A stretch of DNA of 64,000 nt, from assembly GCA_963697995.1 (NCBI GenBank), contig OY969110.1:930001-994000 (forward strand). The letters are read 5' to 3'. Below, piece after piece: positions 33,753 to 42,352 of this stretch (its first letter is position 1; each line of letters starts with the position of its first letter). This stretch comes from MFD00082-c5 sp963697995 (lineage in GTDB: Bacteria; Chlamydiota; Chlamydiia; Chlamydiales; JAJFMB01). The position numbers and the translations under genes are program-made. The notes beneath the pieces were generated by a model that saw only the letters and a program-made list of their open reading frames with translations, ran no database searches and was not told the origin of the DNA.

Positions 33753-34900
33753 GATCCATTTATTTAGATAATTCTACAGTGACAAAACCCTCAGAGAGGG
33801 CCATCTCCCGCATGCTCCCTTTTTTGACAGAAAAGTGGGGCTCCCCCTATCAACTTCACCCTTTTTGTCAAAAAATAATTCCAGATTTAGAGGAGGCTAG
33901 TCGCTCGATTCTCTCTTTAGTGGGAGGAGGGGGACATTTTGTTTTTGCCTCTTCACATGAGGAGGCGGTTAATCGAGTGATTCACCATGCTTACTTTGAA
34001 GGGATGGTGAAAACGGGAAAAAATCAGATTTTGACCACCTCTGTTGAGATGGCCCCTTTTTATTCGGCGATCGATAAGATGCAAACGCTTGGAGTTAAAG
34101 GGCGTTTTGTCTCTTTAGGTCAGGATGGCCTTATGAGTGAAGAGAGTTTGATCGATGCGATGACCCCACGCACTCTTTTACTTAGTCTCTCTCTTGTGAA
34201 TGGTTTGACGGGAGTAATGCAGAAAATTTCAGAGATCGCTACTGTTTGCGAGGAGAGGGGCGTATGGCTTCACCTCGATGTGACCCATGCGCTTGGGAAA
34301 ATGGAAGTGAATTTTGAAAATACTGGAGCGACTTTTTTAACTTTTGGGGGAGAAGCGATACATGCTCCTTTAGGAACCGCCGGGGTTATTATCAAAGAAG
34401 GGGTTCCTTTCTCATCACTTGTCACAGGCTCTTTAGAGCAAGCGGGAATTAAAGGGGGAGCGTTTAATCCAGGTCTGCTTATTGCTTTAAGTCAAGCGGC
34501 CATCGAAGCTAAAGATGCTGAAGATTATCTAGGAACTGAAATTGCTAGGTTAAGGGATCTCTTTGAGTTGTTACTCACCGAAGCTTTACCCGAGGTAAAA
34601 ATTCTCTTTAAAGAACAAAGAAGAGCGCCTCATATTTCCTCGTTTGTCGTTCCCCACATAAGTTCAGAGGCGTTTTCTTTTGCCCTTTCCCAAGCAGGAG
34701 TTTATCTTACCTTTGGAGGAGGGGCTTTTCAAACGCTCTCCTCTCTTCTCTCCTCTCTTTCCTATCCAAGAGAAATTAGCCAGTCAGCTCTTAGTGCTTC
34801 CCTTTGCCGCGAGACAACAGATGAGGAGATCAGAAGAGCAGTTAAGACAATAAAAGAGGTTTATGTGAAGTATCAACCCTTACTCCTGGAGCCTTCATGA
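33749..34900 (+). CDS. NifS-like class V aminotransferase-fold protein lacking catalytic residues
   Basis: 383 residues aligned end to end with cysteine desulfurases (N-terminus MRSIYLDNSTVTKPSERAIS; HLDVTHALGKMEV in place of HVDAVQAxGK). However, the PLP-lysine segment SGHKIHGP reads GGEAIHAP, so lysine becomes alanine at about 203. The PLP-stacking EH pair reads EM near 100. The cysteine of SSGSAC reads FGGGAF, so cysteine becomes phenylalanine at about 327. By family knowledge it should not be an active desulfurase. It is ATGA-coupled to gpmA and to the NifU-like gene, which has also lost its scaffold cysteines. It is probably a structural or regulatory partner, or a decaying pair. The fold assignment is strong; the function is unknown. 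Confidence 0.85.
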   Translation: MRSIYLDNSTVTKPSERAISRMLPFLTEKWGSPYQLHPFCQKIIPDLEEASRSILSLVGGGGHFVFASSHEEAVNRVIHHAYFEGMVKTGKNQILTTSVEMAPFYSAIDKMQTLGVKGRFVSLGQDGLMSEESLIDAMTPRTLLLSLSLVNGLTGVMQKISEIATVCEERGVWLHLDVTHALGKMEVNFENTGATFLTFGGEAIHAPLGTAGVIIKEGVPFSSLVTGSLEQAGIKGGAFNPGLLIALSQAAIEAKDAEDYLGTEIARLRDLFELLLTEALPEVKILFKEQRRAPHISSFVVPHISSEAFSFALSQAGVYLTFGGGAFQTLSSLLSSLSYPREISQSALSASLCRETTDEEIRRAVKTIKEVYVKYQPLLLEPS

Positions 34901-35676
34901 ACCGGTTTATTTCTCCTCATCCCCAATCACAATACAGCAAAAAACTGATTTCAAAAATTATCAATCCGAAGAGTGGGGGCTCATTTACTGCCGAGGAGGC
35001 TAAGCTAAAGGGGCTTCGGCTAGAGGTTGGAGAGTGGGGATCCCTCTCAACGGGACAATTTCTTAAATTGTTTGTTCTTTTCGATCCTGAAGATGGGGTG
35101 ATCGTCGATGCCAAATACCAAATGTTTGGCGATTCAAGCTTAATTGGGGCTTTGGAGGTGCTTTGCGAGACGATTTTAAGAAAGCATTATGAGCAAGCAG
35201 CACGTTTATCCTCAGATCTTATCGATAAAGCTGTAAGGGATAAGAAAGAGACGCAAGCATTTCCAGAAGAGACCAATTCCCGTTTAAACATCTGTCTTGA
35301 AGCGCTTGAAGCCATTTGTGAGGCTGTTTCCGATTTGCCCGTTCCGAAAGGGTATGTGAGCCCTCCTGTGCCCTTTGAAATGTCAGAAGCCCTTTCTGGA
35401 GGGTATCCTGGGTTCTTGGGATTGGCAAAAGAAGATAAGCTAAAAGTGATCGAAGAGGTGATTGAGAGGGATATTCGCCCCTATATTGCTTTAGATGGGG
35501 GTGGCATTTCTGTAGTCTCGTTAAGCGAGCAATTAGAGCTCAAGATTGCCTATGAGGGCAATTGCACCTCTTGTTACTCCTCGATTGGAACGACTCTTTC
35601 GTATATTCAACAGGTTTTAAGGACTGCAGTTCACCCTAATTTATCTGTTACCCCAGATTCCTCAACTTTTTTTTGA
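34897..35676 (+). CDS. NifU-like protein: degenerate IscU domain plus C-terminal Nfu domain
   Basis: 259 residues. The N-terminal half follows the IscU pattern (YSKKLISKIINPKSGGSF, VDAKYQMFGDSSLIGALEVL), but the three ligand cysteines of IscU are missing: the FGCGSA cysteine is aspartate in FGDSS, and the other two positions lack cysteine. The C-terminal Nfu-type domain is intact: VIERDIRPYIALDGGGISVVS and the CTSC motif at about residues 223-226. The protein could therefore carry an Fe-S cluster only on its C-terminal domain, as an intercluster carrier rather than an assembly scaffold. It is translated from the same unit as the NifS-like gene and converges with birA. Confidence 0.87.
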   Translation: MNRFISPHPQSQYSKKLISKIINPKSGGSFTAEEAKLKGLRLEVGEWGSLSTGQFLKLFVLFDPEDGVIVDAKYQMFGDSSLIGALEVLCETILRKHYEQAARLSSDLIDKAVRDKKETQAFPEETNSRLNICLEALEAICEAVSDLPVPKGYVSPPVPFEMSEALSGGYPGFLGLAKEDKLKVIEEVIERDIRPYIALDGGGISVVSLSEQLELKIAYEGNCTSCYSSIGTTLSYIQQVLRTAVHPNLSVTPDSSTFF

Positions 35677-36372
35677 GGAGAATTCTTGTGAAAAAAAGTG
35701 TTTTATCTCTCCGTTCTCCATTTCAAGAATAAGAGCCCCCTCTGAAGTGATCCCTAAATAACGCCCTGCTATAGGCTCTTTTTTTGAGTATAACATTTCC
35801 CCTTTTGAAAAAGCGGAAAAGTCGTTGAAAAGAGAGTAAAAGGGGGAAAATCCCTCTTGAAGGAAACGGAAAAGGTTTTTTTCAAAAGCGGTTTTTAGCT
35901 CTTTTTTTAAGACATCTCTATTAATTGCAAAACCTTCTAAAAAAAGGGAGGTCCCTTCGGGAAGGGAGGAGAAAAAGGCAGCTTTTTGGTTTAAGTTAAG
36001 CCCTATCCCAAGGATAACAAAATGCTCTTCTTGATCGCTAATCACTTCGCAAAGAATCCCTCCCACTTTTTTGAGGTTTAAAACCAAATCGTTTGGCCAT
36101 TTGATTTTTAATGGGATCTCTTTTAAGACTTCGCAAACAGAAAGGGCTAAAATTTGTGGTAGAAGATGTAAATTATTTTGAGGTTTAAGATAAAAAGCTG
36201 AAGAGAGAAGAAGAGTTGCCCCTTTTTCAGATCTCCAGACCCTTTCAAAGCGCCCCCTTCCTTTTGTTTGAACATCTGCTGAGACAAAAGAGAGGTGTTT
36301 TTTTGAAAAAAGAGAGGGAAATTTTTTACAAAAACCGTTGGTAGATTCGATTGAATCAAAGTGGATATTCAC
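35662..36372 (-). CDS. birA: Biotin--[acetyl-CoA-carboxylase] ligase
   Basis: About 237 residues from a GTG at 36372; a start at 36447 would reach over the rodA start codon and adds a stretch with no homology to the family. Motifs are FDSIESTN, ADVQTKGRGRFERVWRSEKGATLL (the GRGR biotinyl-AMP loop), IKWPNDLVLNLKKVGGILCE and FVILGIGLNLN. There is no N-terminal DNA-binding domain, so it is a catalytic-only ligase, attaching biotin to the carboxyl carrier protein. It is divergent from rodA with about 48 bases between. The birA-rodA pairing is conserved in Chlamydia. Its end overlaps the NifU-like gene's end by 15 bases. Confidence 0.9.
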   Translation of the reverse strand: MNIHFDSIESTNGFCKKFPSLFSKKHLSFVSADVQTKGRGRFERVWRSEKGATLLLSSAFYLKPQNNLHLLPQILALSVCEVLKEIPLKIKWPNDLVLNLKKVGGILCEVISDQEEHFVILGIGLNLNQKAAFFSSLPEGTSLFLEGFAINRDVLKKELKTAFEKNLFRFLQEGFSPFYSLFNDFSAFSKGEMLYSKKEPIAGRYLGITSEGALILEMENGEIKHFFSQEFSSKKS

Positions 36373-36420
36373 AAAAACAACACAAATAGAGTATCCTAAA
36401 ATTATAAGGATTTTACTTTT

Positions 36421-37542
36421 ATGTGGCAACTCAAACGGCTCTCTCAAATCGACATGAGAGTCTTCCCTATTTTATTTTTGCTTATGTGTGTCAGTTTGCT
36501 CACGATCTCTTCGTACACCCAGGAAGAGGAGGGGATTTTTTTTACAACTCTCACATTGAGTCAAATCAAATGGTACGCCTGTGGGATGGGAGTTTACCTC
36601 TTTTTTGCCTCTTTTGATTACAATAAGCTAAGAGAGTGGACCTGGATTCTCTACACTTTGATGATTTTATCCCTGATTGGCCTTTTTTTTGTCGATTCGA
36701 TTCAACGCGTTCACCGATGGTACAAAATCCCCTTAATTGGCGTCAGTTTCCAGCCCTCCGAGTATGCCAAACTGATTGTCGTGATCGCTTTAAGTTGGTA
36801 CCTTGAGCGAAAAAAGCAAAATTCCCAGTCATTTGGGACAGCTTTCGGAGTTTTTTTAATCGCAGGAATTCCGTTTTTTTTAATCTTAAAGCAGCCGGAT
36901 CTTGGGACAGCCCTTGTTTTATTACCCGTGACCTGTGTGATCTGCTATATTGGCAATTTACACCCTATAGTTGTGAAGATTCAAACCATTTTTATGGCAT
37001 TTCTATTAGTTGTGGTCGCGCTTATTTTTTTAGGGGGAGTAAAATATGAGACTCTTCGCCCTTATGCATCAAAAGTTTTGAAAGAGTATCAGTTTGAAAG
37101 ACTTAACCCAAATACTCCTCATCAAAGAGCTGCTTGTAGTGCTATCGCTCTTGGAGGAATCTTTGGGAAAGGGTGGCGGCAAAGCGAGTTTACAAAACAT
37201 GGATGGTTACCAGCAGCCTATACCGATTCAATTTTTCCAGCCTTTGGAGAGGAGTTTGGCTTTTTAGGGGAAGTTTTAGTTCTTTTACTCTACTACGCCT
37301 TAATTTTTTTCTGTTTTCAAGTGAGTGCTCTTGCAAAGGATGAGTTTGGACGCCTACTGGCTGCTGGAATAACAGTTTACTTGATGATGCATATTCTGGT
37401 AAATGTGGGCATGATGTGCGGTTTTTTGCCCATTACGGGGGTTCCTTTGGTTTTTTTAAGCTATGGAGGCTCATCGATCTTATCGACGATGACAGCTCTT
37501 GGAATTTTACAAAGTATTTATAGTCGGAGGTTTACATTTTAA
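36421..37542 (+). CDS. rodA: Rod-shape-determining SEDS protein RodA
   Basis: 373 residues, a polytopic membrane protein of the SEDS family that polymerises glycan strands. Typical segments are QPSEYAKLIVVIALSWYLERKK, LKQPDLGTALVLLPV, SAIALGGIFGKGWRQSEFTKHGWLPAAYTDSIFPAFGEEFGF (with the key acidic residue region) and the C-terminal FLPITGVPLVFLSYGGSS. AAGGA stands about ten bases before the ATG. Peptidoglycan synthesis genes are retained throughout Chlamydiae for division. It overlaps the next small gene by one base (TAATG). Confidence 0.95.
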   Translation: MWQLKRLSQIDMRVFPILFLLMCVSLLTISSYTQEEEGIFFTTLTLSQIKWYACGMGVYLFFASFDYNKLREWTWILYTLMILSLIGLFFVDSIQRVHRWYKIPLIGVSFQPSEYAKLIVVIALSWYLERKKQNSQSFGTAFGVFLIAGIPFFLILKQPDLGTALVLLPVTCVICYIGNLHPIVVKIQTIFMAFLLVVVALIFLGGVKYETLRPYASKVLKEYQFERLNPNTPHQRAACSAIALGGIFGKGWRQSEFTKHGWLPAAYTDSIFPAFGEEFGFLGEVLVLLLYYALIFFCFQVSALAKDEFGRLLAAGITVYLMMHILVNVGMMCGFLPITGVPLVFLSYGGSSILSTMTALGILQSIYSRRFTF

Positions 37543-37979
37543 TGGGCAAACACTTCATTTTTGAGCCGGGAAATTGGATCGGAGAGGGAAAAGTTTCTTT
37601 TAGCACAACTCTTGAGAGCCTGCATTTTTACACGAAATGGATTGTTAAAGAAAGGGTAAAAGATCGGCTTATTTTGGAGCAACTTGTTGAAATGCAAGGA
37701 GTTAATGAAAAGGTGATCAACCAGTTTACTTTAAATAATATCACCGACTCCGGATTTGATATCGTCTTGGAAAACGATTTAATCGGTTCTTGCGAGGGAA
37801 AAGGGGTCATAGAGGGGGATACGGTGGGCTGGGAGTTTCGAGGGGGCAGTGGCCTTGAGGGATTTGAGACGTTTCAGCAACAGGAGAATGGGGAGTATCA
37901 GGTAAAAGCTGAGTACGCTTCCCCTGACCAATTTAGGAGCATGATACACGGTCGGATTTGGAAGCAAAACATTTCTTGA
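37542..37979 (+). CDS. Small conserved hypothetical, beta-rich
   Basis: 145 residues, no signal peptide. Alternating polar and hydrophobic residues (FIFEPGNWIGEGKVSFS, LILEQLVEMQGVNEKVINQFTL, ENGEYQVKAEYASPDQFRSMIHGRI) suggest an up-and-down beta barrel of lipocalin or fatty-acid-binding type, but this is only a visual impression. The ATG shares a base with the rodA stop codon, so it is co-translated with rodA. It is followed about 50 bases later by a gene with its own strong Shine-Dalgarno. Confidence 0.7.
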   Translation: MGKHFIFEPGNWIGEGKVSFSTTLESLHFYTKWIVKERVKDRLILEQLVEMQGVNEKVINQFTLNNITDSGFDIVLENDLIGSCEGKGVIEGDTVGWEFRGGSGLEGFETFQQQENGEYQVKAEYASPDQFRSMIHGRIWKQNIS

Positions 37980-38029
37980 CCTGAATTCTTTCCCCTTGGT
38001 AAAATTATACTTAATGAGGGGGGAATCTC

Positions 38030-40669
38030 ATGAGTTCTACGCCAGTTACGCAAGGTAGCCAGCCTTTTGTCGAGCCGGTACTTTATTTCAATACGAACGG
38101 AACGGTCCAATGGAAGGGTAGGACGTATGACGTTAAAGTTGGAAATATTAAAGTTGACACAAAAGAGGGTCTTTTAGCTTTAAAGTCACTCCTCGAAGCA
38201 GCCTTTGATAAGGTCAAGTATGAGGATGTTCCGTTTGCTAAAGCGAACATTACAGAAAACCATATTGTTACGTATAAACATAGTAATGATAATAATCCAA
38301 AAACCTATACCTTTACGGATAAAGCTGTTTATAACACAGCGCTTCAAAGTTTTCAGGCGATGCACCCTCAACAACCCCCTGTGGCAAATCAGCCACCACC
38401 TCCACCACCAGCCATACATACAGCAGCTCCTGTAAACCACGATATAACGATCGCTTTAACCCGAGTGTCACAAGATCCTGTTTTAGAGAATCTTAAAATT
38501 AAAGCTCGAGACGCTTCCAATAAAATTAGAGATCTCTTGATCACTCACGACCATAAAAGGATGGAAAACGCAAACGCCGCCACTTCCCTTTCTGATTTAG
38601 AAAATCAGGATAGAGCTCTACAAATAGCTGCTAATAAGGATTTAAAGGACTCCTACGAAGAGTATGAAAAAGCCCTTGCAGCTTTAGGGAAAGCGTTTAG
38701 CGACGCCTCCTCTCAAGATAAACTTAAGTACCAGCAAGCCATTCAGGATGTGAATTCCCATCACTTACAATCCCATTTTTCAACGAGCACCGTAAGTATA
38801 GATCACTACCGATGCTCTCTTCATGTCGCAGCTAAGTTTCGTCTCTTAGAGCTTAAAAGTGAGCTTGAGGAGTTAAAATTAGATCTTAAAAAAAACAGTC
38901 GCGAAATTAAATCGGTAGAGAAGAGAATAAAATTAATTGAAGAGCATTCGAAAAAGACGCCGACAGCCAGAAAAGCGGAACTCTTAAGTATTGATGAAGC
39001 CAAAAAAGAGTACCAAAAATGTAACGATATGTACCTTGTTGAGCAAAAAGGGTGGAGCCCAGTTAAACTAGTGGCTCTCGATATCAACGGATTAAATCGC
39101 GCCCTTTGTTTGCCTGGCAACTGGCTAAATAAAAGAGAGATCAGCTTAGGCATTTCAGGTGATAACGCTTATGTGAATGTGACTGAAGTGTCACCGGTTG
39201 AGATTGAGGGTAAGTATAGCCCTTCCGGGCAAAGAAAACGGAATCCAACAACCCCCCCTAATTTTCAAAAAACAGAGACCTATATTTTAGATGAGGATGG
39301 CAATAAGATCGAAAGTTCTGTCAGCGTTTGTTATAGGTGTGGAGTGTTTGCAAGTAAAAAATCGGCAGAAAAAGCGCTTGAAGAGATGGCGAGAGCTGGT
39401 AAACCGATCTATGACGATAGTCTTTTGACCCCAAGTTCTGTGCCCAATTTTATTCACGAGGATCGAAAACTTCTCGAAAATCATGTGGCCTTTTCGAATG
39501 AAGTGGCCACAGATAAAAGGTATGAACTTCTTCAAAGTAATTTCGGAATTAATGTGGGAGCCACAAAGGGGTATAAAATAGAGGGGCTTGTGATGGGATG
39601 GCACTCATCTCTTGTTGATTACAACAACCCTTTTGTTGAAAAAGTGAATGAGAGACTAATTGAATGGTTTAAAGATGCCGAGCGAGATCTTAATAAAGTT
39701 AAAGAAGCTGCTGCGGTTTATCAATTGACTTTAGAGATGGAAGCCATTTGGGCAAAAAACGATTATGCAAGAGCTGATGTAGGAGACAATCCAGCCAAGC
39801 TTCCCGGCACTGCAAGGGTGCTTATGGAGAAACTTGGGTTTACCGTGAATCAGCATTGTAAAAGCTGTAAGGATAGGGGAAGCGTAGCAGAGGGGTATGG
39901 GACAAAAGTTCACCTCGAGATGGAAATGAAAAGGCAAAATTACAGGAAGTTTTTGGAGAATGTTCAAGGAGCTCATCAAGATTTTTCGGAGGAGGAAAAA
40001 GAGGCGCTGACTTCCGGGCTCTTTACTGAAAAAGAAATAATAGAAATTGTAACAAAATCAACTGTTGATCACCATGATTTTCTCAAAGCCCGGGTTAAAC
40101 ATAAAATCGATGATATAAGGCAGCATTTAAATCTTAAGGAGAATCAAAGAGGTCCGTTTGATCCGAAAGAAATTGATGTAAGACCCTACTCTTCCCATAA
40201 ACTTAAGATGAATCTTGAAGGGATTGAGGAAACGACTCCTAAAAGAGATTCAGACCCTTCAGTTGTTTTGAATGCAGGCCTTATGGAGCCATCGATCTAT
40301 GATGAGAAGGAAAATTTGGAAAGAGCGAATACTATCAAAGCGAATAGACGAAACGCCGTCCTTATGGGGCTTGCTATCACTAAAGAGAACACAGGTGTTG
40401 CCGGTATTAAACAAGAGAAAGGGATGATCGGAGCCCTCTACTCGGGATTTGATCGAGATTATGCGATGAAAGTTCGTGAAGAAGCTCTAAATAATCAAAA
40501 TTTTGACCATTTGTATAACATTCTTGGATTAAAAGAGTTAGATAATAAACTTCGTGTCTCTTTTGAGAATAGATTAAAAAATCCTGATGAGGATATCGAA
40601 GCTCTTTTAAAGGAAATTGAGTCGGCAAAGGAAGCTGTCATTCGTCCTTTAGCCGAAGTGTCTAGCTAG
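38030..40669 (+). CDS. Candidate SopB/IpgD-like phosphoinositide phosphatase effector
   Basis: 879 residues, with AGGGGG upstream of the ATG. Domains in order: a basic N-terminal region, a proline stretch (QPPPPPPAIH, residues 121-130), a coiled-coil-rich middle (ELEELKLDLKKNSREIKSVE), then a catalytic-looking region. SNFGINVG near 503-510 recalls the FNFGVNE block of SopB/IpgD. EAIWAKN and later PAKLPGTARVLMEKLG precede CKSCKDR, a CX5R phosphatase loop with cysteine 610 and arginine 616, matching the CKSGKDR of SopB and IpgD except for one glycine-to-cysteine change. The usual threonine-glycine after the arginine is Gly-Ser here. By family knowledge such proteins are type III effectors acting on host inositol lipids. 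Activity and secretion are inferred. Confidence 0.7.
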   Translation: MSSTPVTQGSQPFVEPVLYFNTNGTVQWKGRTYDVKVGNIKVDTKEGLLALKSLLEAAFDKVKYEDVPFAKANITENHIVTYKHSNDNNPKTYTFTDKAVYNTALQSFQAMHPQQPPVANQPPPPPPAIHTAAPVNHDITIALTRVSQDPVLENLKIKARDASNKIRDLLITHDHKRMENANAATSLSDLENQDRALQIAANKDLKDSYEEYEKALAALGKAFSDASSQDKLKYQQAIQDVNSHHLQSHFSTSTVSIDHYRCSLHVAAKFRLLELKSELEELKLDLKKNSREIKSVEKRIKLIEEHSKKTPTARKAELLSIDEAKKEYQKCNDMYLVEQKGWSPVKLVALDINGLNRALCLPGNWLNKREISLGISGDNAYVNVTEVSPVEIEGKYSPSGQRKRNPTTPPNFQKTETYILDEDGNKIESSVSVCYRCGVFASKKSAEKALEEMARAGKPIYDDSLLTPSSVPNFIHEDRKLLENHVAFSNEVATDKRYELLQSNFGINVGATKGYKIEGLVMGWHSSLVDYNNPFVEKVNERLIEWFKDAERDLNKVKEAAAVYQLTLEMEAIWAKNDYARADVGDNPAKLPGTARVLMEKLGFTVNQHCKSCKDRGSVAEGYGTKVHLEMEMKRQNYRKFLENVQGAHQDFSEEEKEALTSGLFTEKEIIEIVTKSTVDHHDFLKARVKHKIDDIRQHLNLKENQRGPFDPKEIDVRPYSSHKLKMNLEGIEETTPKRDSDPSVVLNAGLMEPSIYDEKENLERANTIKANRRNAVLMGLAITKENTGVAGIKQEKGMIGALYSGFDRDYAMKVREEALNNQNFDHLYNILGLKELDNKLRVSFENRLKNPDEDIEALLKEIESAKEAVIRPLAEVSS

Positions 40670-40717
40670 ATTTCTTCTTTAAAATAACACATCTTTAAAG
40701 AAAGTTTAAAAATCCCC

Positions 40718-40747
40718 TTGACAATTCTTTTTGAAAAATTCTAATGT
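40718..40747 (+). promoter_or_regulatory. Sigma-66/sigma-70-type promoter of the cysteine-rich OMP gene
   Basis: TTGACA at 40718-40723 and TAATGT at 40742-40747 with an 18-base spacer, about 50 bases upstream of the ATG. The -35 is a perfect consensus; the -10 matches four of six positions. An AT-rich initiation region follows. Confidence 0.6.
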
Positions 40748-40794
40748 GAAGAATATATAAAGAAACCACTCTCAACGTATAAGGACGGGGGACG

Positions 40795-42114
40795 ATGTTT
40801 AATCAAAGTCAGATAGCGATGTACTCAAAAAAATGGGGGATTTGCCTTAGTGTCGTAGCCATGACGTTAAGCTGTTCCGAACTCTTTTCAGAAGAGTCTT
40901 CACCAGCGGCTCAAGAGATTTTGACGACGAGTGAAACCGATGTGGCTTCTCTCGATTATTTAGTGGATCAAATCTTAAGCACAGAAAACGTTTTGGTAGT
41001 TCAAGAGAAAGACAAAATGGCGGGTGCTTTGCCAAAGTTGCCAAAAGATGCTCCGGATGCCTCTCTTATTACAAGTTGCGCGCCAAAGCAGGTGCCTCAG
41101 CCTGTTCAAACGGTGCCACAATTAGGGCTAGAGAATTCCCAATGCTCATTAAATGAATCTTGCTCAGGCTGTGAATCACCCTCTTATTCTAATCAGGAGT
41201 GTGGAAGTTGCAATCCTTGTGGCGATTTTTGCGAAACAAGCAATTCTAAAGCGGGTGTTTGTTGCGGAGTGTTTCCTTATCTTGGAGCAACGGGGGGAAG
41301 AGGTATTGGTTGGGACAGAGATTACACCACTCTTGGGGTCATGTTTGTTTCTGGAAACTCAGCTGCAAAGCTTCAACCTTTTGTCGATTTTAAGTGGCAC
41401 TACAATACCGATCGTTTGACTGCAGTGAATACAGGGATCGGTATCCGTCTTCGTCCCGATTGTACAGGGGTGACCTTTGGTGGAAACGTTTACTACGACT
41501 ACCGCGATGGTTGTTATGGGGATCTTCACCAAATTGGGGTTGGAATGGAAGCGTACTCTCGTTGCGTTGAAGTTCGTGTCAACGGCTATTTTCCTATCCA
41601 AACCGAGGCTTGTCATAACAAAGTCGTATTTGATGATTATGTAGGAAATTATTTTGTCTCTTTCCAACCTTGTCAGTTCCCATTAACAGGTGCTGATGGA
41701 GAGGCAGGCGTTGTGTTGTTTGGTCAAAAGAATTTTAGAGTGTTTGTGGGAGCTGGTGGTTACTATTTTAACAACCGTCTCAACATGTACGCTATGGGAG
41801 CTAGAGGTCATTTAAGCCTTCGTTACACCGACAAAGTGGGCTTTGATATTTATGCGACGACAGATAAGTTATTCCGCAACAGAGTGTGGGGTGAGTTTTA
41901 TATCAGCTTGCCATTCTCTTGTTTCTCTTCCCAAAGAAGAGGGTGTAACTCTTGTTGCCAAACCCCTTGTAACCCTTGCTACAAACGTGTTTATAGAAAC
42001 GATTGGATCGTGTTGAGAAACGGTTGCTGTTGGGATTTCAACTTTGATGATTCGATCGGTCGCAAAGATGATGATTGCAACTCGTGTGGCTGTAACGGCT
42101 GCGGTTGCAGATAA
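40795..42114 (+). CDS. Cysteine-rich outer-membrane beta-barrel protein
   Basis: 439 residues with a signal-like N-terminus after about ten polar residues (KKWGICLSVVAMTLSCSELFS). Residues 115-155 are Cys/Ser/Asn-rich (SCSGCESPSYSNQECGSCNPCGDFC). The rest is a barrel-like domain with NVYYDYRDGCYGDLHQIGVGMEAYSRCVEVRVNGYFPI, which recalls inverse-autotransporter or invasin barrel domains. The C-terminal tail again is full of cysteines (CNSCCQTPCNPCYK, CNSCGCNGCGC). Disulfide-linked cysteine-rich envelope proteins are the chlamydial substitute for a rigid wall, so this is probably a surface structural protein. It has its own promoter and terminator. There is no passenger domain, so adhesion is only a possibility. 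Confidence 0.8.
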   Translation: MFNQSQIAMYSKKWGICLSVVAMTLSCSELFSEESSPAAQEILTTSETDVASLDYLVDQILSTENVLVVQEKDKMAGALPKLPKDAPDASLITSCAPKQVPQPVQTVPQLGLENSQCSLNESCSGCESPSYSNQECGSCNPCGDFCETSNSKAGVCCGVFPYLGATGGRGIGWDRDYTTLGVMFVSGNSAAKLQPFVDFKWHYNTDRLTAVNTGIGIRLRPDCTGVTFGGNVYYDYRDGCYGDLHQIGVGMEAYSRCVEVRVNGYFPIQTEACHNKVVFDDYVGNYFVSFQPCQFPLTGADGEAGVVLFGQKNFRVFVGAGGYYFNNRLNMYAMGARGHLSLRYTDKVGFDIYATTDKLFRNRVWGEFYISLPFSCFSSQRRGCNSCCQTPCNPCYKRVYRNDWIVLRNGCCWDFNFDDSIGRKDDDCNSCGCNGCGCR

Positions 42115-42120
42115 CTTTTA

Positions 42121-42158
42121 AAAAAAGTCTGTAGGGCAAAACCCTGCAGACTTTTTTT
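42121..42158 (+). terminator. Terminator after the cysteine-rich OMP gene
   Basis: AAAAAGTCTGTAGGG pairs with CCCTGCAGACTTTTT around a CAAAA loop, ending in a T7 run six bases after the stop codon. Confidence 0.92.
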
Positions 42159-42352
42159 CATTTCTCTTAAAAATATCTTGACTAATCAAAACCTAAAATT
42201 TTAAAGTGATAGCTATTTTGTTTTGCCGGAAGAAATCTAAGCCTTGTAAGAGGTCGAAATCTTTTGGCTAATTAACCAAAGGCTTGAGAGGTTTTTTTCT
42301 AAAAAGTGGAAAACGACTCTCTTAAAGCTTAACGTGAGGTAAGAGTGATTCT

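Noticed and set aside
36372..36447. Longer birA start at 36447
   Set aside because: It would overlap the divergent rodA start, and the extra 25 residues do not look like BirA; the GTG at 36372 is more likely.
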